A stretch of DNA of 45,061 nucleotides from contig NZ_FQZX01000004.1 in assembly GCF_900142175.1 (NCBI RefSeq), positions 1 to 45,061 of the forward strand, written 5' to 3'. The notes under the pieces were generated by a model. The model did not search any database and was not told the origin of the DNA. It saw only the letters and a program-made list of their open reading frames with translations. Both the position numbers and the translations under genes were made by a program. This document shows, in pieces, positions 1-8,092 of the stretch (its first letter is position 1; each line of letters starts with the position of its first letter). The DNA comes from Maribacter aquivivus. GTDB taxonomy: Bacteria; Bacteroidota; Bacteroidia; Flavobacteriales; Flavobacteriaceae.

Positions 1-602
1 TACACACTATTCTTAATATCACAAGACTTTTTGAAATAAAATAACCAAAGTTTTTTAACCAACCCATAACACCATGATTTACCGACTGTTAGAAATAACT
101 GAAATCACATAAAAATTGAACAACAATGATTACCTCAATACACATTATAGCCTTCCACTATTAAACTGGTTAGTGTTTCTTAAATTCAAACAGTATTAGA
201 TACTCAAAAAAGAAGTTTCAACTAGTCATTATACTACATATATATGACCTGAAAAAAGTGTAAATAACATATAATAGTGTCGCAGTTTTAATATCTATAC
301 TCTTACAACAGTAAAAAACATAAGCAGAAAAAGACTGATTTTAATTATTACTCATATATACTACATAGAATTCTTGCAACTTGAACTTGGTATATCACAA
401 ATCAGCAACTATAATAATCCGTTTTAACTTCTACTTAAAAAGAGTTCTTCCGATACTATCTATACATACTAACACGATTTTCAATACACACAACAATAAA
501 AAATAAAAACCACATCATTACTAGGTCATTCGACACCTAAGCTCTACCTATATAAATAGGTAAAACCAACTAACCTCATTACAGTGAGGATTAAAACACA
601 AA
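1..602. other. Noncoding chromosomal flank left of the element
   Basis: This is about 600 bp of very AT-rich sequence in which I see no convincing gene. All frames are broken by stops and no known RNA fold is recognised. It holds two small hairpins, 545-562 (7-bp stem, ATAA loop) and 574-589 (5-bp stem). It lies outside the integrated element, so before integration it was probably the sequence downstream of the tRNA-Arg gene now at 11191-11264. Confidence 0.5.
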
Positions 603-630
603 AAAGCCACAACTTTTAAGATGTGGCTTT
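603..630 (-). terminator. Probable original terminator of tRNA-Arg, now displaced
   Basis: A perfect 9-bp stem (603-611 pairs with 622-630) is followed on the minus strand by a T run (complement of 600-605). It sits 6 bp outside the left 23-bp att copy. Before integration a minus-strand transcript of tRNA-Arg would have reached it immediately. It is now about 10.5 kb from the tRNA. Confidence 0.6.
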
Positions 631-636
631 AAAACC

Positions 637-659
637 TAGTGACCTCGAAGGGATTCAAA
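637..659. repeat. attL core (23-bp direct repeat, left copy)
   Basis: It is identical to 11188-11210. Only the last part of the tRNA-Arg sequence (T loop to discriminator base plus 3 bp) is present, so this copy is a tRNA 3' fragment without a gene body. Confidence 0.85.
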
Positions 660-768
660 TTCTTATAACACCCTAATTCAATGTAAACCCTTATACACTA
701 CATTTTATATAATAAATTAAACAACTGTTCTAATATAATTTAAACCTATTGCATTTAAAACATAATTA

Positions 769-787
769 TTGTACCATTTTTTGTACC
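769..787 (+). promoter_or_regulatory. Paired TTGTACC repeats, candidate integrase arm sites (left)
   Basis: TTGTACC occurs at 769-775 and 781-787, with starts 12 bp apart, about 110 bp inside attL and just before the integrase gene. The same pair with the same 12-bp spacing and orientation lies inside the right end at 11102-11120. This fits arm-type sites of a tyrosine integrase, or an operator for the int promoter. Confidence 0.5.
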
Positions 788-821
788 ATTTACTATCTTT
801 AGATTGTTCAAATACTTTAAA

Positions 822-2258
822 ATGGCAAAGATTAACTTCATTTACAGAGGTTCTAAAGAAACTGGCAAACTATCAATACGACTAGTTCATGGAACAGAGA
901 TTGATTACAGAGTATCTACACCTATTCAATCCAAAAGAGAATACTGGTTTAAAAGAACCACCAAAAAAGGCAAGCCCACAAACAAACATCTACAACCAAA
1001 AGATTTTACTGGTAACATATCCGCAACACTTAAAAGTCATAAGACATATTTAGAAGATGTTCAAAAATCTATTTTAGATCTTTTTATAGTTGATAATAAC
1101 AAAGGATTACCAATTACATCAGACTGGTTAAAACAATCAATACAAAAAGCCGTATCAATATTAGACACTAAAGAAAAAATTACCTCAGCAGATGAAGAAC
1201 AAAAACATGCTTTAGAATCCGAAAAAGAAAGTATAGAAATTATAAGGCAGGCTAATTTATTAAGTAATGCTATTAAAGGAATGTTTATTAAATACGCAAC
1301 CAATAGGAACGAATTAAAAAAATATAAAGTAACACTCGGACTATTGCTGAAGTTTCAAGAAAACCAAAAAAAAGAATTTACAATAAAAGACCTCAACTCT
1401 AATTTTGCTGACCATTTTAAAAATTGGGCATACAACGAAATGAAGTATCGTAAATCATATATTAATACTCAACTAAAAAAATTTAGGAGTTCAGCAGTTA
1501 GAGCATACGAAAACGACGAACAGGAAGTAATACAAATCAGCAGAACTTTAAGGTCCTTTGAAATGTTCAAAGATGTCTATAAGGACAAAATAGTTGTTTG
1601 GTTGAACTATGATGAACTCGACAAAATAGACAAGAAAGAAATTAAAAACCCTAATTTGTTAGATGCAAAAAAGGCAATTCTTATAGGGTGTGAAACTGGA
1701 TTAAGATATACAGACCAAAACAAATTAATTGACAAGAATATCAAAAATATAGATGGTATAAACTATTGGGAATTCAGAACGGATAAAACAGACGCAATTG
1801 TTCAAATAACTATTAGTGATAGAATTTTATATCTAATTAATAAATACGGACTTCCTCAAACAAATTACCCAGATAACGGAGTTAAACTAAATGAGGACAT
1901 AAAAGAGGTATGTAGACTATCAAAATTAAACGAAAAAATAAAAGGCAGCAAAGCAACTGTTTTGAAAATAAAAGGTAAAAATGAAACTAGGAACATTATA
2001 GACAAGCATGAAAAATACACTCTCATAACTACCAGAACCTTTAGACGTTCATTTGCTACCAACTACTACGGACACATCAACACAACTTTGATAATGAATA
2101 TTACAGGACACGCAACAGAGCAAATGCTAAGAGCATACATCAACAGAGGTAATACAAGCAACATAGCAAGTACGAAAGAGCAACTAGATAACTACCATAA
2201 AGAAAGACAAGAGAAGAAAAACAATATCAAACTAACTACTATACCTAAAACTGCATAA
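822..2258 (+). CDS. Tyrosine recombinase (integrase) of the element
   Basis: This is a site-specific recombinase expected to integrate and excise the element at the tRNA-Arg 3' end. I chose the ATG at 822 (478 residues); an in-frame TTG at 804 would add six residues. The N-terminal arm-binding-like part begins with an IYRG stretch, followed by a SAM-like core-binding region and a C-terminal catalytic domain. Catalytic candidates are R295 in GLRYTD, R408 in TFRRSFATN, H430 in ITGHAT and nucleophile Y439 in RAYIN. The position usually held by histidine in the HxxR motif appears to be R405. It is transcribed away from attL, 162 bp from the core, as is usual for such elements. Confidence 0.9.
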   Translation: MAKINFIYRGSKETGKLSIRLVHGTEIDYRVSTPIQSKREYWFKRTTKKGKPTNKHLQPKDFTGNISATLKSHKTYLEDVQKSILDLFIVDNNKGLPITSDWLKQSIQKAVSILDTKEKITSADEEQKHALESEKESIEIIRQANLLSNAIKGMFIKYATNRNELKKYKVTLGLLLKFQENQKKEFTIKDLNSNFADHFKNWAYNEMKYRKSYINTQLKKFRSSAVRAYENDEQEVIQISRTLRSFEMFKDVYKDKIVVWLNYDELDKIDKKEIKNPNLLDAKKAILIGCETGLRYTDQNKLIDKNIKNIDGINYWEFRTDKTDAIVQITISDRILYLINKYGLPQTNYPDNGVKLNEDIKEVCRLSKLNEKIKGSKATVLKIKGKNETRNIIDKHEKYTLITTRTFRRSFATNYYGHINTTLIMNITGHATEQMLRAYINRGNTSNIASTKEQLDNYHKERQEKKNNIKLTTIPKTA

Positions 2259-2331
2259 TTTAATATTTGAACACAAATTACAAGTCTTATTAACAGTAGC
2301 CATATTATACTTAGAACGTTTACTATAAATT

Positions 2332-3192
2332 ATGCTTAGAAAGAAAACTAAAAGACTTCTCAATCAACTAGACAATTATTTTCAATTGATTAAAATACCA
2401 ACGGACGATGAAGAGATAAATTCAGATTTAGGATTAAAAGCAGATTATCTTATTGAGGAAAATTTAGAATACAGCCTAAATGAATATTATATTGAAACTA
2501 ATGACATAGAAGAAAATTTCGATTTATTTGATTATGCTCAAACATTACAACAAATCTCTACTTGCCTAATTTTTTCGAATACAACAAACATCTATATATC
2601 ATACAAATTAGAACAAAATAGTATCTCCGACATAAAAGAACTAATGCAAATGCTTATAACCTGTTTCGAAAACACTAGCGAACTTAAAAGAAAGTTGCAA
2701 AACATAAGAGGACGAGTAAATCATGACTTTTCAAATACCAATTCCAACTTTAACCTACTTACTTCAAAAAATGTAAATCAATTAATAGACTACCTACAAA
2801 AAATTAAATACAAAATTGCAGAGACAATTGAATATTGTGAAAATCTATCAGGAATTGACCCTCAAATAAATAAAACAAATTATAACAACATAAACATAAA
2901 CCTAATTTGGTTTCAAGTAGGGTTACTTTTTGCAAACGGTGAAATTGAAAATTTAATTCAAAAACACCAATATAATTTTACTCAAATGGCAAAAGAAAAG
3001 TTTAAAACCAATTACACAAGTTACCGACCGTACATAAGTGAAACCTACAATAACAACTCTAAAAACAATAAAAATATTTGGAACAGCAATTCAAAAATTA
3101 TAACAATATATAACTACTGTATTGACAACACAATTGAAATGACTACTGAATTCCTAAATCATTATCATGCTATTATCTATGATATTGATTAG
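2332..3192 (+). CDS. Element protein with RteC-like C-terminal region (copy 1)
   Basis: This 286-residue protein has no motif I can assign firmly. Its last 90 or so residues (IWFQVGLLFANGEIENLI, then a YRPYISETYNN block) closely match the C-terminus of the next gene, so the two are paralogous there while their N-terminal parts differ. The order of conserved blocks resembles the C-terminal part of RteC, a regulatory protein of Bacteroides conjugative transposons, but the similarity is weak by eye. No membrane segment or signal peptide is seen. It lies between int and xis, a usual place for element regulators. Confidence 0.6.
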   Translation: MLRKKTKRLLNQLDNYFQLIKIPTDDEEINSDLGLKADYLIEENLEYSLNEYYIETNDIEENFDLFDYAQTLQQISTCLIFSNTTNIYISYKLEQNSISDIKELMQMLITCFENTSELKRKLQNIRGRVNHDFSNTNSNFNLLTSKNVNQLIDYLQKIKYKIAETIEYCENLSGIDPQINKTNYNNININLIWFQVGLLFANGEIENLIQKHQYNFTQMAKEKFKTNYTSYRPYISETYNNNSKNNKNIWNSNSKIITIYNYCIDNTIEMTTEFLNHYHAIIYDID

Positions 3193-3254
3193 TTAGCACA
3201 AATAAAAGTATAGAATAACAGAAATTGATTGACCTTAAATTAGAATTACTAAAA

Positions 3255-4163
3255 ATGCAGCAAACAACAAACGAACAACAACCAAATAATGAAGAAATAA
3301 AATACTTAAAGTTTGTAGCCATAGACAACTCCTTAACCGACATTAATATTTTAGAGGATTTTAATAGAGTTCAATTCAACCCTATTGAGATTGATGAAAT
3401 TTCTTTTTATTTCTCCAACTCGCGATACGAATGGTTATTACAATTAATTAAAAACAACAAACTTTTTGACAATTCAAATAAACCAATTTCAAAAATTGAA
3501 CTTAGAAAACACTTAAAACAATATGGAAAGGGATTTCGTTCTGGTTATTTTAATTACTTAAAAATAATAGAAAGTGAAACTGAACTCTTCCCTAACGAAA
3601 ATGAAATTTTTATCAATAAAGTCTTCAGCAAAGTATACGATGCAATAAATGTTTCTTGTTTACCTCTTCAATTATTAAAATCTGAAAAAGAAAAAAAATA
3701 TAAAATATTAGAAGATGCACTCTTTGACCAAGGCTATATAGACGGAGAGATATATAAGGCTTGGATGATAGTAGCAGAATATAATCCAATGTTTAGCAAA
3801 AAATGGAAAAAACAAAATGCTACCCAATACCCAAAAGAAGAAAAAATAGTTGTCAAAAATCAAATAAGTAAAAATCCAACAGATTTAATTTGGTTTAAAA
3901 TAGGATTACTTTTTGCAACTGGCGAAATAGAAAGTCTAATTAAGAAACATCATTCAAACTTCTCGCAGATTGCTAAAACACTATTTGATTCTGAATGGAA
4001 AAGTTACAGACCCTATCTAAGCGAAACATACAACAATACCTCAATCAACAATAAAAACATACTAAGTAATAATATAAAAACTAAACTGCTATTTGAATAT
4101 TGTAATGAAAATTCGATACAAATGTGCGACACCTTTTTACTTCAATATAACTCCACAAAATAA
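3255..4163 (+). CDS. Element protein with RteC-like C-terminal region (copy 2)
   Basis: A protein of about 302 residues starting at ATG 3255; a TTG start at 3225 would add ten residues. Its C-terminus (IWFKIGLLFATGEIESLI, then YRPYLSETYNN and NKNIL) is plainly homologous to that of the preceding gene, while the N-terminal two thirds are not obviously alike. The shared block is typical of a protein-protein or DNA-binding module in Bacteroidetes mobile elements. A role in controlling excision or replication is inference. The preceding stop is only 60 bp upstream, so the two genes are probably cotranscribed. Confidence 0.6.
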   Translation: MQQTTNEQQPNNEEIKYLKFVAIDNSLTDINILEDFNRVQFNPIEIDEISFYFSNSRYEWLLQLIKNNKLFDNSNKPISKIELRKHLKQYGKGFRSGYFNYLKIIESETELFPNENEIFINKVFSKVYDAINVSCLPLQLLKSEKEKKYKILEDALFDQGYIDGEIYKAWMIVAEYNPMFSKKWKKQNATQYPKEEKIVVKNQISKNPTDLIWFKIGLLFATGEIESLIKKHHSNFSQIAKTLFDSEWKSYRPYLSETYNNTSINNKNILSNNIKTKLLFEYCNENSIQMCDTFLLQYNSTK

Positions 4164-4177
4164 ATAGTCCTCAAACA

Positions 4178-4200
4178 GTACCAGTACCGACAATAGTACC
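4178..4200 (+). promoter_or_regulatory. GTACC triple repeat before the xis gene
   Basis: GTACC occurs at 4178, 4184 and 4196, that is at 6- and 12-bp intervals, about 50 bp upstream of the excisionase start. The same core with the same 12-bp phasing lies inside both element ends. It may be an operator or a recombination accessory site bound by Int or Xis. Confidence 0.4.
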
Positions 4201-4250
4201 ATCCAAATCGATTGACCTTGCAGCATTATTAATAATCTAAATAATGTTAA

Positions 4251-4523
4251 ATGGAACAATTACAATTTGTCGCAACGACTCCACAACAATTAAGAAAAGA
4301 CATCAATCAAGATGTTAAAAACCTTTTAAACGAACTCGAAAAGAGTTTTCAACCAAAGACACCAGAAGAACTACTTAGTCGCAGAGAAACAGCAGATTTA
4401 CTAAAGATAAATCTTAGTTCTTTATATAACTGGACAAAAAAGGGAATACTCAAATCTTATGGATGTTCTGGTAAAGTTTATTACAAGCGTAGTGAAGTAG
4501 AATCTGCATTAATAGAACTTTAA
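4251..4523 (+). CDS. Excisionase-type helix-turn-helix protein
   Basis: A small DNA-binding protein of 90 residues. The C-terminal half (from about residue 43) reads LLSRRETADLLKINLSSLYN and then WTKKGILKSY, the classic MerR/excisionase-type winged HTH (HTH_17 family). Such proteins bend att DNA and favour excision by the integrase, or repress element genes. The N-terminal 40 residues are probably a helical oligomerisation part. The next gene follows after 3 bp, so the two form an operon. Confidence 0.8.
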   Translation: MEQLQFVATTPQQLRKDINQDVKNLLNELEKSFQPKTPEELLSRRETADLLKINLSSLYNWTKKGILKSYGCSGKVYYKRSEVESALIEL

Positions 4524-4526
4524 GTA

Positions 4527-4901
4527 ATGGCAACGATACCAACGCCAGAAGTAATGCAGTTCAAACTAGATACTGGTAAACTATTTAAAGAGGTTAGGCA
4601 TTACAACCTTGTAGACGGCAAAGAAATACTATCCAATAAACTCAATATTGGAATTAATCGTGGTTTCTCAAAAGCAAAGTATATCTATTCAGTCAAAATA
4701 AGACAACCTAATAAATGGAGTAAACAAATTACTGGTTTGTATGCTACGCATGATATAGACTTGTTTTATGGTGACACCATTAACCAAAAAAATCTATTAA
4801 TAGCAAGATTTAAAGATAATGGTAACGAGTTAGTCATCTACTACTTTGAAGACTTCTACCCAAAGCCATTAGGGGGCTTTTTAAATAATTTTAAAGGATA
4901 G
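4527..4901 (+). CDS. Unknown element protein in the xis operon
   Basis: A 124-residue protein that I do not recognise. It is mixed alpha/beta, without a signal peptide or membrane segment, and begins 3 bp after the xis stop, so it is almost surely translated from the same mRNA. An SSB-like or replication accessory role is conceivable from its place just before the rep gene but is not supported by any motif. A terminator-like hairpin overlaps its last codons (see 4864-4881). Confidence 0.6.
   Translation: MATIPTPEVMQFKLDTGKLFKEVRHYNLVDGKEILSNKLNIGINRGFSKAKYIYSVKIRQPNKWSKQITGLYATHDIDLFYGDTINQKNLLIARFKDNGNELVIYYFEDFYPKPLGGFLNNFKG
4864..4881 (+). terminator. Terminator-like hairpin inside the end of the preceding gene
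   Basis: An AAGCC/GGCTT stem with a short loop followed directly by a T run lies within the last codons of the 124-residue gene. A second hairpin follows at 4920-4936. Together they probably insulate the xis operon from the rep gene. Confidence 0.4.
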
Positions 4902-4919
4902 GTCATTAAAACAAAAAAA

Positions 4920-4936
4920 GGGGCTGAATAAGCCCC
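4920..4936. terminator. Intrinsic terminator between xis operon and rep gene
   Basis: A GGGGCT/AGCCCC stem with a 5-nt loop. An A run precedes it (4913-4919), so the T-tail is best on the minus strand; on the plus strand a weaker TCAATTTG tail follows. It is likely bidirectional. Confidence 0.55.
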
Positions 4937-4953
4937 TCAATTTGTTCAAATGC

Positions 4954-4967
4954 TATCGGCAACGATA
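4954..4967 (+). other. Small hairpin with GCAA tetraloop before rep
   Basis: TATCG-GCAA-CGATA forms a 5-bp stem closed by a GNRA-type loop, 22 bp upstream of the rep start. It could be an mRNA leader structure or part of an origin; nothing more can be said. Confidence 0.3.
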
Positions 4968-4989
4968 ACAACTCAAAGATAATATTTTA

Positions 4990-6282
4990 ATGATTGACTA
5001 CATCCAAATTTGGGTTACCGACCTTTGCGAAATTCAAAGATTATGGAATCACCCTTTGATACATTTCAAGAATAAAATTGAAAAAGTCAGCAAAGAAACT
5101 GGAGAATTTTATAATAAAGAAACAAAGGAGTTTGAGGGCATATCATTTAGAAAAGAACCGCACAAACCAAATAAGCCAAACGAAGGTAGAGAAAGGATTG
5201 TAATAGGTTTCAATCCACATTACTGGTTTAATAAAAATGAACATAACGCAAATAATTTTAGTGCCTTAGATAGTATTGAAACGTTTAAAAGATTTGTAAG
5301 CATTTTTAATATTGAAAGTTATAGCAACTATTCTGCTAATAATCTTGAATACGGTTTAAACTTTTTATTTAATGACTATGACAAAGAAGTAATAGGTTAC
5401 AATATCTATCACTCAAGAAATTTATTCATTCAAGACCAAGAACATAGGTATGCAAAGAGAGCGCATAGTTATTATAAAGGAAAACCAAATTACTTTTCTT
5501 ATGTCAAACTATATTCTAAAGGCTTTCAATACCCAGAATATTGCGATAAAAAGACTTTAAGGTTTGAAATGGGATCAAAGCAAAGTAAAAACATAAAAAC
5601 ACTAGGCATTAAAAATATAGGCGACTTATTAAATATCGAAGTCTATTATAAGTTAAAAGAAGCATTAATAAAAAACTCATTGAAAGTATTAATAATAGAT
5701 CAATACCCTAAACTAAACGAACTAAACCCCAGGGATAAGAACAGATTAATCAAATATTCAAACAGTTCATTTTGGTACAATGTAATACAAACTAAAAGAA
5801 GTGCAACATTTAACGAAAAGTGTGAAAGTTATAATGTATTACTAGACCGAACAGGCTTAAATATAAATACAGAGTTTCATAATAGGATAAAGGAAAAATT
5901 AGAGATTCTACTACCTGAAAAGCGTAAAAATTCCACACTACCAACAAAATCCGAAAAACGTAAAAATTCCACTTTAGATAAAGGTAGAATGCTTACGGTT
6001 TTCAATTCTCGTATTTGCCCAGTTACCGGTGTAAACATTTCAATGCAGAAACAAACCTCTTTACTATTATCAAATACTGGATTAAGGCATCTTGAAAAAA
6101 CAGACCCTATCAAATTTAACGAACTCAAATTTATATTGTTAACAGGTAAACCAAACAAATATGAAAATACGGTATATGACCAATTAAGTAAACAAATAAG
6201 AAATCGTCATTACAATTCACAACCAATAGATAATCAAATGCTACTTTTCACTGTATCAAAAATAAACACCAGACAATTCTAA
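4990..6282 (+). CDS. Putative replication initiation protein (gene II/X-like)
   Basis: A 430-residue protein resembling Rep-like proteins found in small Bacteroidetes plasmids and phage-like elements. The layout matches the phage gene II/X replication family: an N-terminal beta-rich part, NLEYGLNF near residue 119, VKLYSKGFQYP near 178, and LRFEMGSKQSK followed by LGIKNIGDLLN near 190-215. A C-terminal block, CPVTGVNISMQKQ, recurs in this group as I recall it. An internal duplication (EKRKNSTL twice, at about 315 and 327) links the two parts. If correct, it would nick or open an origin for rolling-circle type replication of the excised circle. No HUH motif is clearly visible, so the mechanism is uncertain. 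Confidence 0.5.
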   Translation: MIDYIQIWVTDLCEIQRLWNHPLIHFKNKIEKVSKETGEFYNKETKEFEGISFRKEPHKPNKPNEGRERIVIGFNPHYWFNKNEHNANNFSALDSIETFKRFVSIFNIESYSNYSANNLEYGLNFLFNDYDKEVIGYNIYHSRNLFIQDQEHRYAKRAHSYYKGKPNYFSYVKLYSKGFQYPEYCDKKTLRFEMGSKQSKNIKTLGIKNIGDLLNIEVYYKLKEALIKNSLKVLIIDQYPKLNELNPRDKNRLIKYSNSSFWYNVIQTKRSATFNEKCESYNVLLDRTGLNINTEFHNRIKEKLEILLPEKRKNSTLPTKSEKRKNSTLDKGRMLTVFNSRICPVTGVNISMQKQTSLLLSNTGLRHLEKTDPIKFNELKFILLTGKPNKYENTVYDQLSKQIRNRHYNSQPIDNQMLLFTVSKINTRQF

Positions 6283-6741
6283 AATTGTTTACCACCTCTA
6301 CGCGCGCGTATTGTTTTGATAAGTAGAATATTATATCTATTAAATTATAATTCTCTTTGAGAGATAGAGTAATTAGACATCACACACCCGTACAAGAACC
6401 TAACAAAACCTATCCTTTGATATAAGGTTTTAGAAATTATAAAAATCTATATATTGATTAATGCAGAGAACAAAGACTTTTCTGGTGTCACTACGCGTAC
6501 AGGTCAAAAAACAAAATCGGACTAATCGGACACCATAAAAAGGAATTGTATTTGTAATGTTAAAAAGTAAAATCTTTTAACACTACAAGGCTTTTTCACA
6601 GTCACAAAGCGCGCAAGTTGTAATGCAGAATAGAAAATTAATTATATCGCACTATCCGTCCGCGCGCGTAGTTGTTTTATAAAAGATGACTTTATAATAT
6701 AATTCTAAAAAAAACTCAAGAAACTTTAGATTTTAAAAAGG
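6283..6741. other. Noncoding stretch with CGCGCG islands, downstream of rep
   Basis: About 460 bp without a gene. It holds ACGCGCGCGT at 6300-6309, ACGCGT near 6493-6498, AAGCGCGC at 6608-6614 and CGCGCGCGTAG at 6661-6671, all striking in such AT-rich DNA. A strong hairpin lies at 6405-6431 (AAAACCT/AGGTTTT outer stem plus an inner stem) and may end the rep transcript. From 6518 onward the stretch resembles 7724-7900. Confidence 0.6.
6518..6677. repeat. Noncoding module, copy 1
   Basis: It begins with a 42-bp block (6518-6559) matching 7724-7765 at 38 of 42 positions. It continues with an AGCGCGC island and ends in GCGCGCGTAGTTGTTT (6662-6677), identical to 7885-7900. The two copies flank the two minus-strand genes 6742-7624. 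Confidence 0.7.
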
Positions 6742-6954
6742 CTATAAACCTACCAAAGCACCTAGTATTGAAATGACAATACCAATTACCACAATCCAAA
6801 CAATCGTTGATGTATTGCTTCTTGTTCTTTCTGTAGCATCTTGTATCAACCTTAAATAATAAACTTGTGATAATTGAATTTGCCTATCCGTCCAATCCTC
6901 ACGTTCATTTACAAACTTCCTGTGCTTTTCTGAGATAGTTTTATTCTCTTTCAT
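6742..6954 (-). CDS. Small C-tail-anchored membrane protein, unknown
   Basis: A 70-residue protein: a charged N-terminal 45 residues, then one strongly hydrophobic segment (WIVVIGIVISILGALVGL) that reaches the C-terminus. This is the pattern of a tail-anchored inner-membrane protein. It is 25 bp downstream of the SHOCT protein gene on the same strand, so the two form a probable operon. It has opposite orientation to the rest of the element, and the pair is bracketed by repeated noncoding modules, which suggests a separately acquired cargo unit. The function is unknown. Confidence 0.6.
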   Translation of the reverse strand: MKENKTISEKHRKFVNEREDWTDRQIQLSQVYYLRLIQDATERTRSNTSTIVWIVVIGIVISILGALVGL

Positions 6955-6979
6955 TTTTAAAAGTTTAGATTGTATACGG

Positions 6980-7624
6980 TTATTGCTCTTTAATAATTGG
7001 TGATAATTGATTTTTTAATGCATCATATTCATCACTAGACATCATTTCTAAATCATATAACTCTTTTGCCTCTTTCAATTTCCTTATTGCCTCGCTTCTA
7101 GTCATTTTAGCATTAGAGTTAATTATTTCACCAGACTCCATTGCCTTTTCAAAAAGAACACGTGCCAACTTCTTAACTCCTAAAAACCTACCTCCACCAA
7201 CTTTATTCAACTCTAAGTATATTTCATAGTCGTTTTTCTTTGAAATTCGACCTGCAGAAATTCCAACAACAAAAACCCTGTCATTTAACATACCGTCATT
7301 CCCCATCATCAGAGTTCCAGTCAATGCAGCAGCAGTTGTACCTAAGTAAATATAACTATGATTATTAATTGCCTGACCAATTGCAACAGAACCTTGAGTA
7401 ATATTATTTGAGTTACTTGGCTTACCTATCACCAATGTATCGCCAATTACAATTTTGTCACCTGCCCGAGTTATATATTCGTTTACGTCAAAATAGTTCT
7501 TATACTCTTTGGAATTTGTCAATTCTTGTAATTCGTCATAACTAATCGAATCGACATGATTATTTTTTTGTCCAGTTAGTAGGATACAGTAGAATAAAAA
7601 CAGGAATGATAATTTGAATCTCAT
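6980..7624 (-). CDS. Exported protein with SHOCT-like C-terminus
   Basis: A 214-residue protein with an N-terminal signal peptide (hydrophobic FKLSFLFLFYCILLTG, then a Gln-rich site) and no lipobox cysteine. The middle (residues about 50-165) is unassigned. The last 35 residues, with AIRKLKEAKELYDLEMMSSDEYD, fit a SHOCT domain, a short helical C-terminal module often found on envelope proteins and thought to promote oligomerisation. It heads a two-gene minus-strand operon with the small membrane protein downstream. An envelope role is inferred; the function is unknown. Confidence 0.65.
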   Translation of the reverse strand: MRFKLSFLFLFYCILLTGQKNNHVDSISYDELQELTNSKEYKNYFDVNEYITRAGDKIVIGDTLVIGKPSNSNNITQGSVAIGQAINNHSYIYLGTTAAALTGTLMMGNDGMLNDRVFVVGISAGRISKKNDYEIYLELNKVGGGRFLGVKKLARVLFEKAMESGEIINSNAKMTRSEAIRKLKEAKELYDLEMMSSDEYDALKNQLSPIIKEQ

Positions 7625-8086
7625 AACAATAAATTTTTAGAATTATAATTTAATGTTCAAAGATTAGATTTAATTAAAGTTTCCTTTTACGGGAAACCAT
7701 AATCTTCAAAAATATTTTAAAAACGGACTAATCGGAAACCATAAAAAGGAATTGTTTTTGGAACGGTAAAAAAGAGATAACCTGACAAAACCTGATTTTA
7801 GTTAAAGATTTATTCCAGATCACAACGCGCGAGTATTTATGCAAAACATATATGAACCTACAATATTCGGTTATCTGTTCACGTGCGCGCGTAGTTGTTT
7901 AAAAACAATAAAATTTCACATGTTCAAGACTTAACGAACTTAACACCCTAAAAAGGTTTATACTTATAAAATTCTATTTAAAAGTAAACCAATACGCGCG
8001 CGAAGTGATTAATTTCAAAAACTCATACAAAAATAATTGGCAATAAATAATTTGAATTTTTAGGAATATATCCTGAATTTTGGAAT
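7625..8086. other. Noncoding stretch with second CGCGCG module
   Basis: About 460 bp with no gene. It contains a 6-bp hairpin (7679-7697), the second copy of the module (7724-7900), AACGCGCGAG near 7824-7833, and ACGCGCGCGA near 7994-8003. Its 3' end carries two GGAATATNTCC repeats (8063, 8082). Confidence 0.6.
7724..7900. repeat. Noncoding module, copy 2
   Basis: It matches 6518-6677 in order: a conserved 42-bp block at 7724-7765, a CGCGCGAG island, then the identical 16-bp tail at 7885-7900. Spacing between blocks differs slightly, so the repeat is old and selected in parts. Confidence 0.7.
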
Positions 8087-8092
8087 ATGTCC
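8063..8092 (+). promoter_or_regulatory. GGAATATNTCC direct repeats overlapping a start codon
   Basis: GGAATATATCC at 8063-8073 and GGAATATGTCC at 8082-8092, 19 bp apart. The second includes the ATG of the following gene. The units are near-palindromic, so an autoregulatory operator is possible. Confidence 0.35.
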
